Shown in pieces: positions 1 through 13,100 of a stretch of 64,000 bases of DNA. The position numbers and the translations under genes were made by a program. This DNA is from Holacanthus passer (lineage: Eukaryota > Chordata > Actinopteri > Pomacanthidae), in NCBI GenBank assembly GCA_025331565.1, contig JAFREQ010000035.1, positions 3,410,001 to 3,474,000 on the forward strand, read 5' to 3'. Within the stretch, counting starts at the first letter, position 1. Each line of letters starts with the position of its first letter. The notes under the pieces are model-generated. The model was given only the letters and a program-made list of their open reading frames with translations, was not told where the DNA came from and ran no database searches.

Positions 1-838
1 GTCTTTCTTAGCCAGCGTTGTTAGGCTGATGAACCTTTAAACACTTCAAAATGGAAGTTCTCAGATTTTCTCTTCCCAGCTGCTCTTTACATGGGAGATA
101 GTTATAAAGCACTTCCATATGAGAGATTTTCAAATGTTTATATGGAGACCACTTTATAATGGCAAGCACAATAAGCGCAACCACTTAAGCCGCCTGTAGC
201 ATTTGGACACATTAACAATTATCTATGCGTCTGGCTGCAGTCTTTGTATTTCGCGATTTTATCCACTATGTGCCCGGCATTTCCTGGCAGGGAAGTAGTG
301 TTGAATATGCCCCCTGCTGCAACAACTTTCCCAGTGGGAGCCAGGCATCATGATGTTAACTGCCAGACCTCCTGCTGCATTTCTGCCTACCCCAGAGTCT
401 CCCTCCACGGACTGAAGGAAAAGCACAAAAGTGATTAGCGAGCCGATGGAGAAGGAGGGTGGGCCGTCTGAAAATGAATCTTAAAGAGGGAGAGGGAGCG
501 AGACAGACAGACAGACGAACAGAGATAACAGAATTCATGAAGACTGATTCATGGAGACAGTGAGGGAGTGGGGGGGGTCAAATTTATGTGACTGTCAAAG
601 AGCAGATAAGTGGTTCAGAGGGAAGACAGAGATCAAGCTGAGGAGATATGGAGACCCGGTTGAGAAAAAGTGAAAATAAAAGACGATGAGTAATTACAGA
701 AAAGAGGGAGAGAAAAACAATGTTAACTAACAAATGAGCTTGATAGCTGACAGAAATGTGGTGTCTGGGATTTGAAAAAGTAATGGGAAGAGATGAAGGT
801 TTCTCGGAAGGCGTGCTGTAGTAGAATAAGCCCAAAGC

Positions 839-842
839 AAAA

Positions 843-865
<23 letters not shown>
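839..865. repeat. Poly(A) run
   Basis: An uninterrupted run of 27 A, followed by an A/G-rich stretch. It could be a simple repeat or an old retroelement tail; no element body is recognised next to it. Confidence 0.9.
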
Positions 866-875
<10 letters not shown>

Positions 876-2579
876 CGTCATGTTAAAAATGGCGAGAGTC
901 AAAACAGTCCACTTCCCCTGTTTTACTGTAGTGAGCCAGCTCTGCCTGCAGTCAGACTGGGTGGCAGGGAGACGCGACCACTTGTCGCTGCCTCAGACCG
1001 ATTTCAATCTCCTCCAATGTTATGCCCCTCCCAAATAACAATCCATTTCTGACTGCCTTGCTTTTCCTCTGTTTGAATACAGAATGCAGTGCGAGAGCCT
1101 CACCAGCGCTGTGTTCCTCTCTCCTGTTTGTTCCCACGTGATTTTCTCTTGCTTCGCTGTGAATCAAGGATCATGCAACGTGACATATATAATGTTTGTG
1201 GGATCCTAAAAGAAAAAACGTCTGAGTGCAGTATGCATGATATAGGATGCTACAAGGGCATCTGTTTTCTATTTTAAGATTAAAAAAAAAAAATGAATCT
1301 CTGAATTCATCCGTATGCTTTGGGTGAAAATCAGATAAAGCCTGCAGTTTCTCCTGTCAGTAATATTAGTTTATTAGAAGAACTCTGGCTAATCTGTGGT
1401 GCACTCAGCTGCTCTTTTGTGTTATGTCCCTATTTTCTTTTCACTTTACATTACTGGAAACACATTTCAGACTGTCCTTGCCATACGAGGACGCCAGCTT
1501 GTGTAAATTGTGTTAAACAGCTTCCTCATGCAGAAAAAAGAAATGTATTTTGGAGTGAAAATCTCTAAATGATAACTTTTTTTATATGTATGTTTAATCT
1601 TCACCTCTGTGTTACATAATTGGGCCCCTCTCATTCTAAACTCCAGCACTGCTTTAATAACCTGATTCTAGTATTTAGTATGAAGAGTTTACTAATAATG
1701 TTCGTCATGTCATGAACGATTAAATTTTAGATTATGGCACTTTGCTGTGTCTCGTCTGACTCTCTCCTCACCATCATCACTGTGTGGCTCCAAGGTCTTG
1801 CGCCCTCTGGCCCAGTGCGTTTCATTATGCAGTTGCACGAGCACCGAATGGCTCATTAGTCGTGGGCAAGATAAACGCCTAGTCAGCATGGCGACCGCTT
1901 ATGCTCATGTCAACACGCCTGCCGTCTGCGCAGATAAGGCATGGCATTATGTACTTTTATCTTTAGGTCTGTCTGCCAGCGGTCGACCCTGGGGTCTGCA
2001 CAAATGCTGGACGTGTACCTGGGAGGAGAAACGTTTGGTGACTCACCTGTGACTTTTAAGTCAAAAGGGTTAAAGAAACCTCTGAGGCTTCTGGAAAAAC
2101 AAGAGAATATTTTACATCATATGTCTTCATTTTACTAAAACTTCATTCACTGGTGACCTTTATTAATGAGGGTGCTGTTATGCAGGCCAGAATCAGCCAC
2201 TTAATCTGTCCCTGGCAGAGTAGCTACGAACAAAAATCTTCTCAGCTAAAATGCTCTGAAATGCTTCATGGCATGTTTTTGCAGTAACGAAGAGGCTTTG
2301 CTTTGAACTTTCCTCTTGGCCTAAAGGAAATGCCAACAAAACTATAAATGTAAATGTTAATGCAATTACTTGGCATTTTTCTGTAAGGGAACACACTATA
2401 TTTCTGCATTGACATAACCTGATTTCTAAAACGGTCAGTGCAGTTCGCAGTGTGCAGCTCTGTGTTGTATAATGGCAGAGCCTCTTGATTCAAGCACTGG
2501 GTGGGTAGTTTTCCTGTTGATTCAGGTGCCACACCGGTCAATCTGTATTTAGAGAGCAGAAATCTCTCTCTGATGTCTG

Positions 2580-2581
<2 letters not shown>

Positions 2582-2623
<42 letters not shown>
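2582..2623. repeat. (TG)n microsatellite
   Basis: About 21 perfect TG dinucleotides, the longest microsatellite in the window. Such tracts are common in teleost introns and are usually length-polymorphic. Confidence 0.95.
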
Positions 2624-2624
<1 letters not shown>

Positions 2625-4379
2625 ACAGTATGTGTGTATGTTTGATGTGGTGAGAGAATCCTCACTGGCTTTGGACACTGGATTTTTCATTTCGCTCGTA
2701 TTTCTGTGATATGTCAGAAAGCAGAATATGTGACTCAAAGCAAAAGCCGTGAGACATCTGACAGATTATTTTAATCTGCTCATATACTGTAACTACAACA
2801 AATCCAACAGTCAAACTCGGGATACTTAATAATCTTTTCACAGACGCCGGAGGGAATAAAGTTACACTTGTCAAACAACTCTCCCCAGTCCAGACACTTC
2901 CATTAGTTAAACAGTGAAAATGAAATCATAAACCTGGAGCCATCTCATAGATCTCTGCATGAGATAATCCCTTTATGCTCTTACTGGCCCACCAGGTTTT
3001 TTGTGACCATATAAATTTAAAGATGTCTTAACACATACATTGTTGTCTTTGAATGAGAGAGAAAATATAGATTTTTGCATTTCTCAAGTTGATCATAGTA
3101 GAAAATAGGCTCCTTTTACTGATATCAACAAAGTTAGAGCATTAGAAATCAATATTTGGCTGTTTGTCTGGTGTGGGAGTATTTCAAGAGCAATTGATGT
3201 CGGAGTGATGGCTTCTCTGATCTCGTATGTTGCACTTTGGTGGTTGGTCCACTCTTTTTGTTCACACTTACATCATGGATTGTACCTTTGACTTCACTCA
3301 CTTTGAATATGTTTTAAAAAACCCCCAACAACAACAGAGTCTTCATTAGTATGCCGCCCTCATATCGGAAAGCATTAATATTTACTGGCAAAAATCAGTC
3401 AAGAAAAACAGGCTAATCTCTGTTGGTTCTACACGAAGCATATGTTGTGCAAAGCTACATTAATCTTGAATGATTAGGAGCAACCACTGTGCAATGAATC
3501 TCTAACGCTTCAATCTGCCGCGGTTGCTCGCAGTTAGCCTGAAACTTGCTAAATTAGTCTGTCTATCCACCAATTAACGCTCAGATGATTAATTGTGTTT
3601 TGCTCGTGCTCTGTCAGTGTATTGGGGGGAAAAACTAACCACCTATGTGAAAGGGAAAGATGCACTATAACCGGTAACTGATGGCGTCTGGAATATAGCA
3701 CATCACCTGAGAGCACATATGAGCATCAACATAAAAATGATGGTATATTTTTCATGCTTGCAGCTTCTGCTGGCTCACAAAGAACCACAATCCATCCGAT
3801 CAAATGCATCCGCATCAAATAATATGGAATAGGTAATTACCAGCAGTAGACTGGGCATAAGATGAATGAGCGAACCACGGAGGATGCGAGCCATAGACCT
3901 TCCATAAGCCACTGTTGGACTTGTTGTTCAGCCGGCTTCCGACAACGACGAGACGACGGACGAATGGCTCCCAGAGGTGTAAACAGAGCTAGTGTGAAGA
4001 CAGGCTGTCTCCAGACCCGCTATCACATCCTCAGTTCCTCTCCAGCAAACATTGGAAGCAGGACTTGGCACACAGGCGCACACATGAAAAGTTTTAAGCC
4101 ATTAAATTGACAAGACTAATCAGCAATTTTTTTTTTTTTTTTAATAGAATTTTGGGACTTCAGGAGAGGGAGGAGAGATGGTCAGGAAGCTTGTGTGTTG
4201 TATGGAGTGTGTAATGTGTAGTATGCAGGGGTGAGAGGCCAGGGGACAGTGCAGGCCCCTGCAGAGCACTGATAAGAGCTTGTTTACCTTCCTGTGGATG
4301 GTCAGGCCTCAATCTGCAGTTGCGGAAACGCCGGGACAATAGGTGTGTGTATATGTGTGTGTGTATGTGGAGTCCAGAG

Positions 4380-4800
4380 AGAGACTTGAGCCAGCCTTGA
4401 AGCTCCCCTTTCCCTCTCCGACTAACTCTGATAGGACCGCTGACCCCTCCCTCCCCCTTCCCCATCATGACTCCGTCGTCCGACCCTGGACACAAACAGT
4501 TTACTCTACCCCGAGGGACCGAGGGAGACAGTCGGTCTTGACGTTGTCTGCTGTCAGGGTTTCCCCTTCTGTTTTTTTCCCCCTCCCTCTTTCTTTCTCT
4601 CGAATGCAGCCATGCGCTTTAGCTTCGAGTTCTACAAGTCTTTCTTTTGAATCTAAACTCAAGGCAAGTAGCTGATGCTCTTTTCCACAGTGACTGACAA
4701 TGAGGGAGGGCATGAAAGACAGGGCATGAAATCAAGCCGGCCCGCTCGCTCGCCCGAGGTGAGCGAAGAGGCAGCTAGTTATTGGGCCGCAGGTACTCAA
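4380..4800 (+). promoter_or_regulatory. GC/pyrimidine-rich promoter-like patch
   Basis: This patch is clearly richer in G+C than its surroundings. It has CT-rich tracts of Sp/KLF type (CCCTCCCTCCCCCTTCCCC), an inverted CCAAT box (ATTGG) near 4780, and a consensus 5' splice site (CCCGAG|GTGAGC) near 4759. It could be a promoter with a 5' non-coding exon of eng, since mammalian ENG promoters lack TATA and use Sp1/ETS sites. However, the only ATG leading in frame to the donor encodes a short basic peptide that is not signal-like and ends in phase 0, whereas the next eng exon needs phase 1. The call rests on composition and one donor only. Confidence 0.25.
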
Positions 4801-7800
4801 TCCCTTGAATCTAAATCAACATTTAGTTAAGGTGTGATAGAAGTTTAACATTCAAGGGCTCGCTGCTGCCTGTCAGCGCTCAGCACATGTCGGCACAGCA
4901 CGGATGCTCGGAGTCGAAGCAACAGTGTTACAGACAGGCAGGCACCTCTTGAGATCTTTAATTTACTGGCAGAAGTAGCCGGCGAACACAAACAGCCCTG
5001 GCAGCAGCACTAACAACAAACCTCATCCACCACTTCCACCAAATGCATTTGCACATATGCTGTCAAGCACTGTAAATATGAAAAACTCAACAAACAATCT
5101 CAGCAAAAACGCATCACTTCAAGGAAACGTTTATCTGAATCCATCAAATTTCTTAATAGTTTGACTTTTTCAGAAACTTATTGCCCTTTTTTTTCTAAGA
5201 AGTTACTTTTTGTTTCTTCTGATTATTACCTCAATTACCAGAACTCTTAGTAAAGTTCATCTTCATTTCTGCTGACCAAGATGACCGAGATGCTGACACT
5301 AAAGAATATGTGCAAACAGGAAGTGATAATCAGTCAGATATACAGTAGCCGTGAGATGAACTCTGCTCTACATGTAGACACTTCTGCATTTTGTCATTAG
5401 ACAGTCAGGAGTCACATTGTGCCATTTTCCAGTAGCTGCTGATGTGACTTCAAGTTGCTTGTATGGTCAGTTATTACTTATCTAAATGTGTAGAGCTACG
5501 ACAATTTCATCTCCTCTGTTCTGTCATCACTCCTCTCTCAGCCTCTCCAGGTTTTCTACTCACAGCTCTCCACTTTCTCTCCACTCACACTAAGATAAAA
5601 CTCATTCCACTTTGCTCCATAAGATGGGCTGAAAGAGATTCAGTTTTTCTTATCGCCGTAATGTTAACACAGTGTGTAACAATGTGGTGAATGCTACCCT
5701 AAAGTTGGATTATGAGCAGTTAGCATAATGTAATGCTTGCGGGATGGAGCCGTGGGTGCACTGCTCACGTACCTTACATACATTTTTTTTTTTTTGCCTC
5801 TATGGGCACCCACATTATGGAAATACATACATAACACTATAATGTCATCTGATCCACCCAGTCTTGAATTATACGTGTTCTTTTTTTTTTTTGCATTCAA
5901 CAAATTTTGTGATGATTAGACACTCAGCGAGTCATCATGTTTCACCAAAGTCCTTCAGAGAAGTTTTGCATCCTGGTAGGGGGGGTGTCTGTAACCCCAT
6001 TATCATATCACGGCAGTTGCTGTCAGGGACTCGCTGCTTTTGTGTTCAAACACTTCTGACTAAAAAAGCAGCAGGAGATGGAGAGGTACAGGATGTCAGC
6101 ACCGTGTAGGCCTCCTTTGATCGCTAATAATGATAAATCACCTCAAAGTCTTCAGTAACGCCCAAGTACAGCTACTGGCCTCAGTGCAGCCGTGGTGCAT
6201 AATTGTGGACAGTGAAACTTAATTTAGGAGGTTGAGGATTGCAACCTGAATTAGGTTTTTACAGAGTCTTAATTTACGTCTCGAAACCATAGAGATAACA
6301 CTTTGATGCACACATGGAGAATCATTTATTGGGATGTTGGTCGGGTTGACTGTAGTCTTTAAATCTTTTAGTTGACTATGTCCAGCAAACTATGATATGA
6401 TCAATACAATAATATTAAACTGTTACATCTCAAGCTCAACTCAGCTCTAGACTGGACTCTCTCGCTTTATCAGACCAAACTCTACTTTGTGAGGCAACGT
6501 TCCTCTTAAGACTTGGCTGCACCTCGGATTCTGCTGTGTCTGTTCATACTTTTAAACTATGCTAATGTGACTGATGGAAGAAGAACATAGTTAATATCAA
6601 GCTGATCCTGAGATGCCCTAAAATGGTAGTGCTTCGGTCTTGATGATACCTTGTGCAATTGAACACGTGGAAAACAGACGGCCTGTGACTTGGTGAACTC
6701 GTCACCTATCTCTTCCTGGAATGCCCTGGAGGATTAGGAAAGAAAGAACAGACAGACCCCAGATATGGGAAGTTACCAGATGGGAGCTTGTGCTCTCCTG
6801 CTTAGTTGTGGCTCCAGGGTGCTGCAGACCAGGAGAACTGCTGAGGGCAGTTTGAAGTAAGCAAGTTGTTCATGGCTCCCAGGTATTGGCACATTCCAGA
6901 AGAATTCCTCCAAAGGCTGCTTCACTACCGGCAAATTGTTCATCATCAGTCTTGGCTGCACACTCGGTCTTAATTTTATAAGCATTTGACCAGTTTGTTA
7001 TAACATTTTAATCCATTTTCAGTTAAATAAAAGTGCCTGTTAAGTCTTTGATTTAATTTGGCCATATGGTGTTTTTAATGTGGTAATTAGCTGTAGTGTA
7101 TTGAGGCATACAAACTAATTGATACCAATTTAATATAAAGAGTGTAACTGCCAAAATGAAATTTTCATTAAGAATTAAGGCAAACTTTAAGATTGCATCC
7201 GATCATATGCTCCTTTCATGAATTGAGGCCATTTTCTGTCCTCCCTAATGTCCCCTAATGTTTTCCATTCACACCTCCCCCTCATACCTAACATCTAAAT
7301 GGAAATCACCAGCATCCATAAACATGTCTTCTCATGGAATGGGAAATGGAGGGGACTGATATAAGTGGATAAAGAGGACAGGGAATGGAATGGTTCTTCT
7401 ATACCTCATTTACCAGCAAACCGCTTAGCGAGGCCATTGGCATTTCCGGGGTCAAGAGGGCAAAATGAATGTTCTTCATATCCTATGGTGACTCGTAAAA
7501 AGGAGACCAGTGACACACGCGTGTGCGCACACACTCGCACGCGCGCACGCTCAGACGTAGGCAGTCAGTGTGATTTATACCGAGACCTCTCGGGCGACAG
7601 TCATGGGCCGTTGACTCTGTCACAGCAGAACAAGAGAGAAATAACTTTATGGATGTGGATATTGAGCAACAGACATTAACAGAGAGGGCCAGAATAACAG
7701 GAAACCAGCCTTGACCTCTGTGGTGAGGGAGAGAAAAAGAGACGGCAAAGGAGCATGGATGGCTCTCCATCTTGATTTGCAAGAAAAGCTGCAGTCCAAA

Positions 7801-10043
7801 GCTGAGCAGAGAAACAGTGAAGACTTAGGGTCAGGAATGTTACAGCCTCCCTCAGTCCCCCAATTGGTACCAAATGTGTCCTTGATTTGACCATTAAATG
7901 TTACTCAAGAGCAGTGGTATTATGATGTGTCACTCCTCCAGAAAGGGAGAAAAGATTTCCAATAATTACAAACAAAAGATGCATCATTTCCAAAACAATT
8001 TCACCAATTTGCACCGTCTGAGATATTGTGTGAGGGAAAAAAGCTAATTCTGAAAAATGATCAAATTAAAATAATATCTCATCTGCGCCTCCTTTTTCCA
8101 TCTGTGAAATTGTGGGTCAGGGATGTTCTGAGCAATTCAACAAATGAATAAGAGTTGATAATACAAACCAAATTTCACCGTGGGGACAACAAAAATGGGA
8201 GAAAGAGGTGATTATGTAACATGTTCCAGCTCCTTTTTTTGCTGTTTTCCAATTGCATTCATCACTTTCTATCCCATTTTATCTCCATCTCTGTCCATTC
8301 TCCCTCACCACTACTGACATTGCCTCAACCAAGGTCTTTGATTAGCGCTGCTTCTAAATAAGGCACATCCTGTTGACCTTCCAAACTTTGCAATTTCCTA
8401 TTAACCCATTCCTCTCTGCTCCTCTTTCCATCTCATCTCGCTTGTTTTACACCGCATCTGCTCTCTGAGGGATTGTGCCCTGCTGGGTAAACAGACCAAA
8501 TACATCATAAAAGTCAGTGGAGCAGTGTGTCATGCAGCATTTGCTTACTAAATTAGTTTTTTTTCTGTTACGATATCACACTTCCTCTCTCATATGCTTC
8601 GGCACCAGCTGTTTTGGGGTGATTGAGGAACGCACAGTGGATGCTTAGGTGTATATTGCTTATATTCATCTTTCTGTAGACATGCTTATCTAATGTTTAG
8701 GCACAGGACAGAGTAGTTCTGACTGATCCCATGAGAGGTGGGTGGCTTTAAGTCTTTGTCCTGAGGAGTAAATCCAGCCTGGAGACCACAGCTGTGTTTA
8801 CCCCCAAAGCACCCAGAACTTTTAGATCTGGCTACTTTTCAAGGAATTAAAGGGGTCTTTCAGCCTGTTTTGTCTGCATGCAAAGATTTGGCAAATTAGT
8901 CGTATGAAAAAGTGACGGCTGTTTTTACATGTCGTTTTTACCTGTGACTCACAACAATTGTTGTCTGTCCATCTTTCATATGTTTTCCTCTGTATCTCCA
9001 TGTTGATGTGTTGGCTGCATTTTTTTAGAAATGGTGGCTGACATAAAATGCAAGCACTCAACCAATCAGAAATGTTCAATGATGCAAGCATCACCCCCAG
9101 AGTTCCTCTACTTCTGAAATGTACGACCACCCGAGCAGAGTTTTTTTTGGGGGGTGAAATAATGTCCCAGATCTCAATTTAGACCCTGGTCCCTGCTTTG
9201 AGTTGCTCCAAGGCTAGCGTCTTAGCCCCTGGGGAGAATTCCTGCAGTGGAAATGTGGTTCATGTCATCCACGTTGGTTGCCACCAAGGCCGCAATGCCT
9301 CAGGATGCCCCCGTCAGACCCTTTCATCTTTAATCAGCAAAAGGTAGGAGATGGGCCAGGAAGGAGATCACTGATTGAGTTGGAAAAGACATCTGACCCT
9401 CGACACTGTATTCTCCCCTGTTCTCCTGGAGGAAAGAGGAAGTTTGCAGGGAGAATATTTTGTCCGTGCCAACTTCAGACAGGTTAGAGCGAGCATGTGC
9501 ACGCACAAAATCACTCTAATCTAACACAATAGAACACACATAGCCCAGGTCAAACACCAGGCATTTAGACCCAACCTCATCCATGACCGCGCTGCCTCAG
9601 CTCGATTAATTCAGCCTCCAGAGACACGGATCCCCAGGTTAAACAGCAGGCTCGTGGCAGAGAGCAGAGTGAGCGGGCTTGATGGATGACTGCAGCCCGC
9701 TATCCTGACACGTCTGATAAACTTGAACCGGCAGATTCGCTTTTAAACAATGTAGTCCTACCCACACATTTAACATCCATAGTCTGAAACCAGGGGAAAG
9801 CTTTCAGAATGACTAATAACAAATTTAGCCCCTTTCAGACAAGGAATCTGTAACACAGCTGGGTTCATTTATAATATAGGTCTTCACTCATGTGCTGTGG
9901 ATGTCCAAATATGACAGGATTGTTGTGGATGGAGATGTAATCTCGCATCTTGCTCGGTGATGTCGGAGGCAAGAGATACTTTAGCTTAACTTTATTATTG
10001 TGCTGCTGACACTGCTTAACCATTTGTGCTTGATTTCTTTCAG
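4801..10043. other. Non-coding, probably eng intron 1 (3' part)
   Basis: No supported exon. It contains an alternating purine/pyrimidine tract at 7513-7550 and several T-rich runs. It ends in a good 3' splice site (TTGATTTCTTTCAG) at 10043. Scanning for a signal-peptide exon (ATG, hydrophobic core, phase-1 donor) found no credible candidate. Confidence 0.6.
7513..7550. repeat. Alternating CA/CG tract, Z-DNA prone
   Basis: About 38 bases of nearly unbroken purine-pyrimidine alternation, with CACACGCGTGTGCGCAC followed by GCACGCGCGCACGC. The alternation of CG and CA steps is the pattern most prone to left-handed helix formation. No function can be assigned from the sequence. Confidence 0.7.
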
Positions 10044-10186
10044 CCTCACGTCAGACATGCGATCCAAAGAAGGTTAATGACAACCCGTGGATATATGTGA
10101 GCGAGATGCTAATTGGCTGTTGGACCAGCTTCATCAGCGAGGACAAGACAGAGGTCCACATCCTTAACCTGAACTTTGCCGCCGCG
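10044..10186 (+). CDS. eng: eng exon 2: start of orphan domain
   Basis: First coding exon seen, 143 bp, entered in phase 1 and left in phase 0 (GCCGCG|GTAAGC). It encodes residues 1-47 with TCDPKKV, VSEMLIGCW and EVHILNLNF, which match the human endoglin segment CDLQP...VSKGC...EVHVLFLEF. C5 and C25 correspond to conserved cysteines of orphan subdomain 1. Phase-1 entry agrees with human exon 1, which ends one base into a codon after the signal peptide. Confidence 0.9.
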
Positions 10187-13100
10187 GTAAGCATGTCAAG
10201 GTTATTCAAATGAGATGCAGAGCGACTTGTGCTAATTATGCAAATGTGAAGTGAAAAGAAAATCTGCATCGCACACATGCTTACCTTATGCATTCTACAC
10301 ATTTACACAGCTGAAGCCTCTTGTCAGATTGCATGAATATGTCACAGCATTAAAAGTCAGCAAACTTTGGAGGGTGATCTATGTGTAGATTACATACGTT
10401 ACATAGGTGGGAATGTTTTTCGTCCCAGTTGCAGAATGTGGACAACTTTGGTAAAGTCGAGGTGGCAAAGCTACCAAAGTGCATTTTGTAAAACATTATT
10501 ATACCTTTAAAATAGATTATCAGCTGAGTGGGGACGGAGAGAGAGCAGAAAAGGCTTTTTGCACAAGAGACATTTTGACAGGTCATAGCGAGAAAAGCAC
10601 AGGTGTAAATAATTAAATGAATGATGGCTGATTTAGCTGCTTTGGTTTCAGGGGCTGTGGTCGATTCGTCAATAACATTATGTTCTTTGTCTTGTCACTT
10701 TTGCTTGACCTCGATGAGAGAAGTAATGAGGTCGAGGAAAGATGTGAAGGAGAGTTCATGAGGAAAACACAACTATGGTGCAAAGAGAACTGCATGTACA
10801 CCAGCCTGTTATTTTGTGATGGTGGATGTGCGTCTCTTTAAATATTGCTGTTGCAAGGAATTGTGAAAAGGCATTATCTCCTTTCTTTTTGTAAAGGATG
10901 GTCCTTGGCGTACCTTATGCTAAAGGAGATAAGTGGCGAGAGAAATCAACCAGCTCTTATCATGGCTGCCACTTTGATATTTCCGGGTCATTTCACTCAA
11001 TTAGGAAACTTCCTAAGCAAAAAAGGCTATTCAACCACAGCCCTGGTATTATGCACACTGTTGTGGTTTACTGGGACATTTGTGACTTTCCTACGATCTA
11101 GCTGCTGTGCAAAATTCATAAAAAAGGCTGGACTGCAAAAACAACTCAGATAAGCTGGCAGACGCTGACTGATCGCTCTCCTCTGTATATACTGAGGCTA
11201 ATTGCAAACAAGGAGCAGCTGGGTAGGCGGGTGAGAGGTCATGTGATGAGCTGACTCAACAGGGATGGTTGGCAGGCAGGTGAAAACTGGCAGGTTCAGA
11301 ATGTCCTAATGAGAGGTTAGTGTGCACAACGCAGAGATTTATCAGATGAACTAGAGTCAGAAGAGGCGAGAAGGAAGGTCAGAGCGCCTGACATACAGTG
11401 GAGACTCTAATATTTTCATGCAAACCTGGAAGTAATGAGAAAGTCTGAGAATTGGAAGGTTTGATGAAGTTATGTCATGTCAATGAAGAAGATAAGATTC
11501 TGCACAATTTCTTGATCAGCAATTAAATTTGAACCATTTTGTGGCCAATTTAACTCATTGACAAAAGCACAGATTTCCTTGAGGTGTTTCCCCTCCATTG
11601 AAGTTTGTGTTCAGGTGACACTCAGGTGGATTTGATCTACTCATCAGAGGCTTGTTGAAGTAGCTCAACTTGCACTCCATTATAAATATGGCTGTGTCTC
11701 AAGTTTCCAGCAGATCATTGCTTACTAAATATCATTTCACTGTATATTGAACTCCACTGATTTTACACATCAACATTGGGTTTGGTTAATATTGTTTTAC
11801 AAGCTCTATCCCTAAGCTTTAAATGCACAAGCCCCCAAAAACCTTCTTCCCACACTATGAAACACAAACACTCCATGTCCAAACTTTATCAGCCAGATAA
11901 CCCTTAACAGATGCCAGACTCAACAGAAAAATTTCTCAGCATGCCACAGTTTTTTAACACTAAACAGGCTTCTGTGACAACCCTGCTCTGCAAGTTTGGC
12001 TGTGTGTATAAAGTTGTTGTGTAACGTTGCAAAAAAATTCCCTGAACAAACACACACCATAATTGCAGATAGTGTTGGGTCATTTTGATTGTAAAACTTT
12101 TAGTTTTAGGGAATGACACCGGAAAGTAACTCCAGAGAACTTTTAATCTATATGTTGTTATTGCTGTGCCAGACTCCATTTTTCACTGTCCAACATTGTC
12201 GGTCAGCTCACATTAGTCATTTCTTTATCAGTGTGCTCTGTTTGTTTGCTTCTTCTGTTTGTTCTCACTTAGAGTTCCTTATGTAGTACTTTCACATAAC
12301 TTGTGTTAAGCAACTGCTGTTTATTTATTGTCCCTTTTTATTTTTCACTCTGCTGGTCATTCTTTTTCATTTGGTCGTGATTATGAGGAGGGAAGCAGAT
12401 GCGCTATGTGCAGACTAGACGCGGCGCCATCACAGCGTGGTGCAGCACAATGCCTGCCTGAATCCATCACATCTATAAATCCTTCAGCTGCTTCTAGGAC
12501 AGCTCCAGCGAATCCCCATCATTTTTCTCTTTAAGAGAAACTTTCACCAGTGAGCTAAGCTGACTTATACAGTACGAGCGCTTTTCTTTCAGAATTAATT
12601 CTTTTGAATTTCACGTTTCAGGATACTGAAGTTCAGTTTTGATGTTGCACAAACCCACATTAACATTAATATCGGCTGATGTCTGTTCCCTTGCTGAGGT
12701 TTAAGTAAGAGTGCTAACATTGTGCAAGCAGAGGATTGTGTTTCCCTCAAAGACTGGGCTATTGGCACAAATATGGCTGAACCCTTGTGCCAAGTTTTCA
12801 GTCTCATCTAATGGATTGCAGCATATTTAATGGACTGAAAATCAGAAGAAAAAGCTGTTTGATGACTTAACAGATTTAGAGCATATTAGGAGGGAAACGC
12901 TTCTGTCAGTCATCTTATTGAAGGCCTGAAGAGTGAAAACACAGTATGTTGTGTCAGAGATTAAGAGAGGACACATTTCTTTGCGAGTTTGCACAAAAAG
13001 TGGTGCAAGTCGTCTTAAAATAGTATGAATTGGTGTGGGGGGTTGTGGGAGGAATTTGGCTCGGGATCTGTGTGATGCAATGGATGTTGTACAGAGTTAA

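Larger units (their letters stand above)
1..4379. other. Non-coding: upstream of eng or 5' part of intron 1
   Basis: I see no exon with support here. Open frames are short and have no recognisable domain. The stretch holds a purine-rich patch with GACA repeats near 465-520, a 27-base A run at 839-865, a (TG)n microsatellite at 2582-2623 and a 16-base T run at 4127-4142. It may be intron 1 of eng or sequence upstream of its promoter; the missing first exon prevents a decision. Confidence 0.6.

Noticed and set aside
4611..4652. ATG with a short hydrophobic/aromatic frame next to the promoter-like patch
   Set aside because: The frame stops after 12 codons, and the nearby AG|GCAAGT would need a rare GC donor in a non-matching frame.
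5737..5919. Hydrophobic N-terminus that might be the missing signal-peptide exon
   Set aside because: The hydrophobicity comes from two poly(T) runs read as Phe, and no phase-1 donor follows the expected 20 or so codons.
9245..9330. ATGTGGTTCATGTCATCC..., a candidate signal-peptide start close to exon 2
   Set aside because: No usable 5' splice site in phase 1, the frame reaches a stop about 26 codons on, and the hydrophobic core is weak.
10845..11153. 102-codon ORF with two hydrophobic stretches in intron 2
   Set aside because: The hydrophobic segments come from T-rich DNA. No family resemblance and no exon boundaries in phase.
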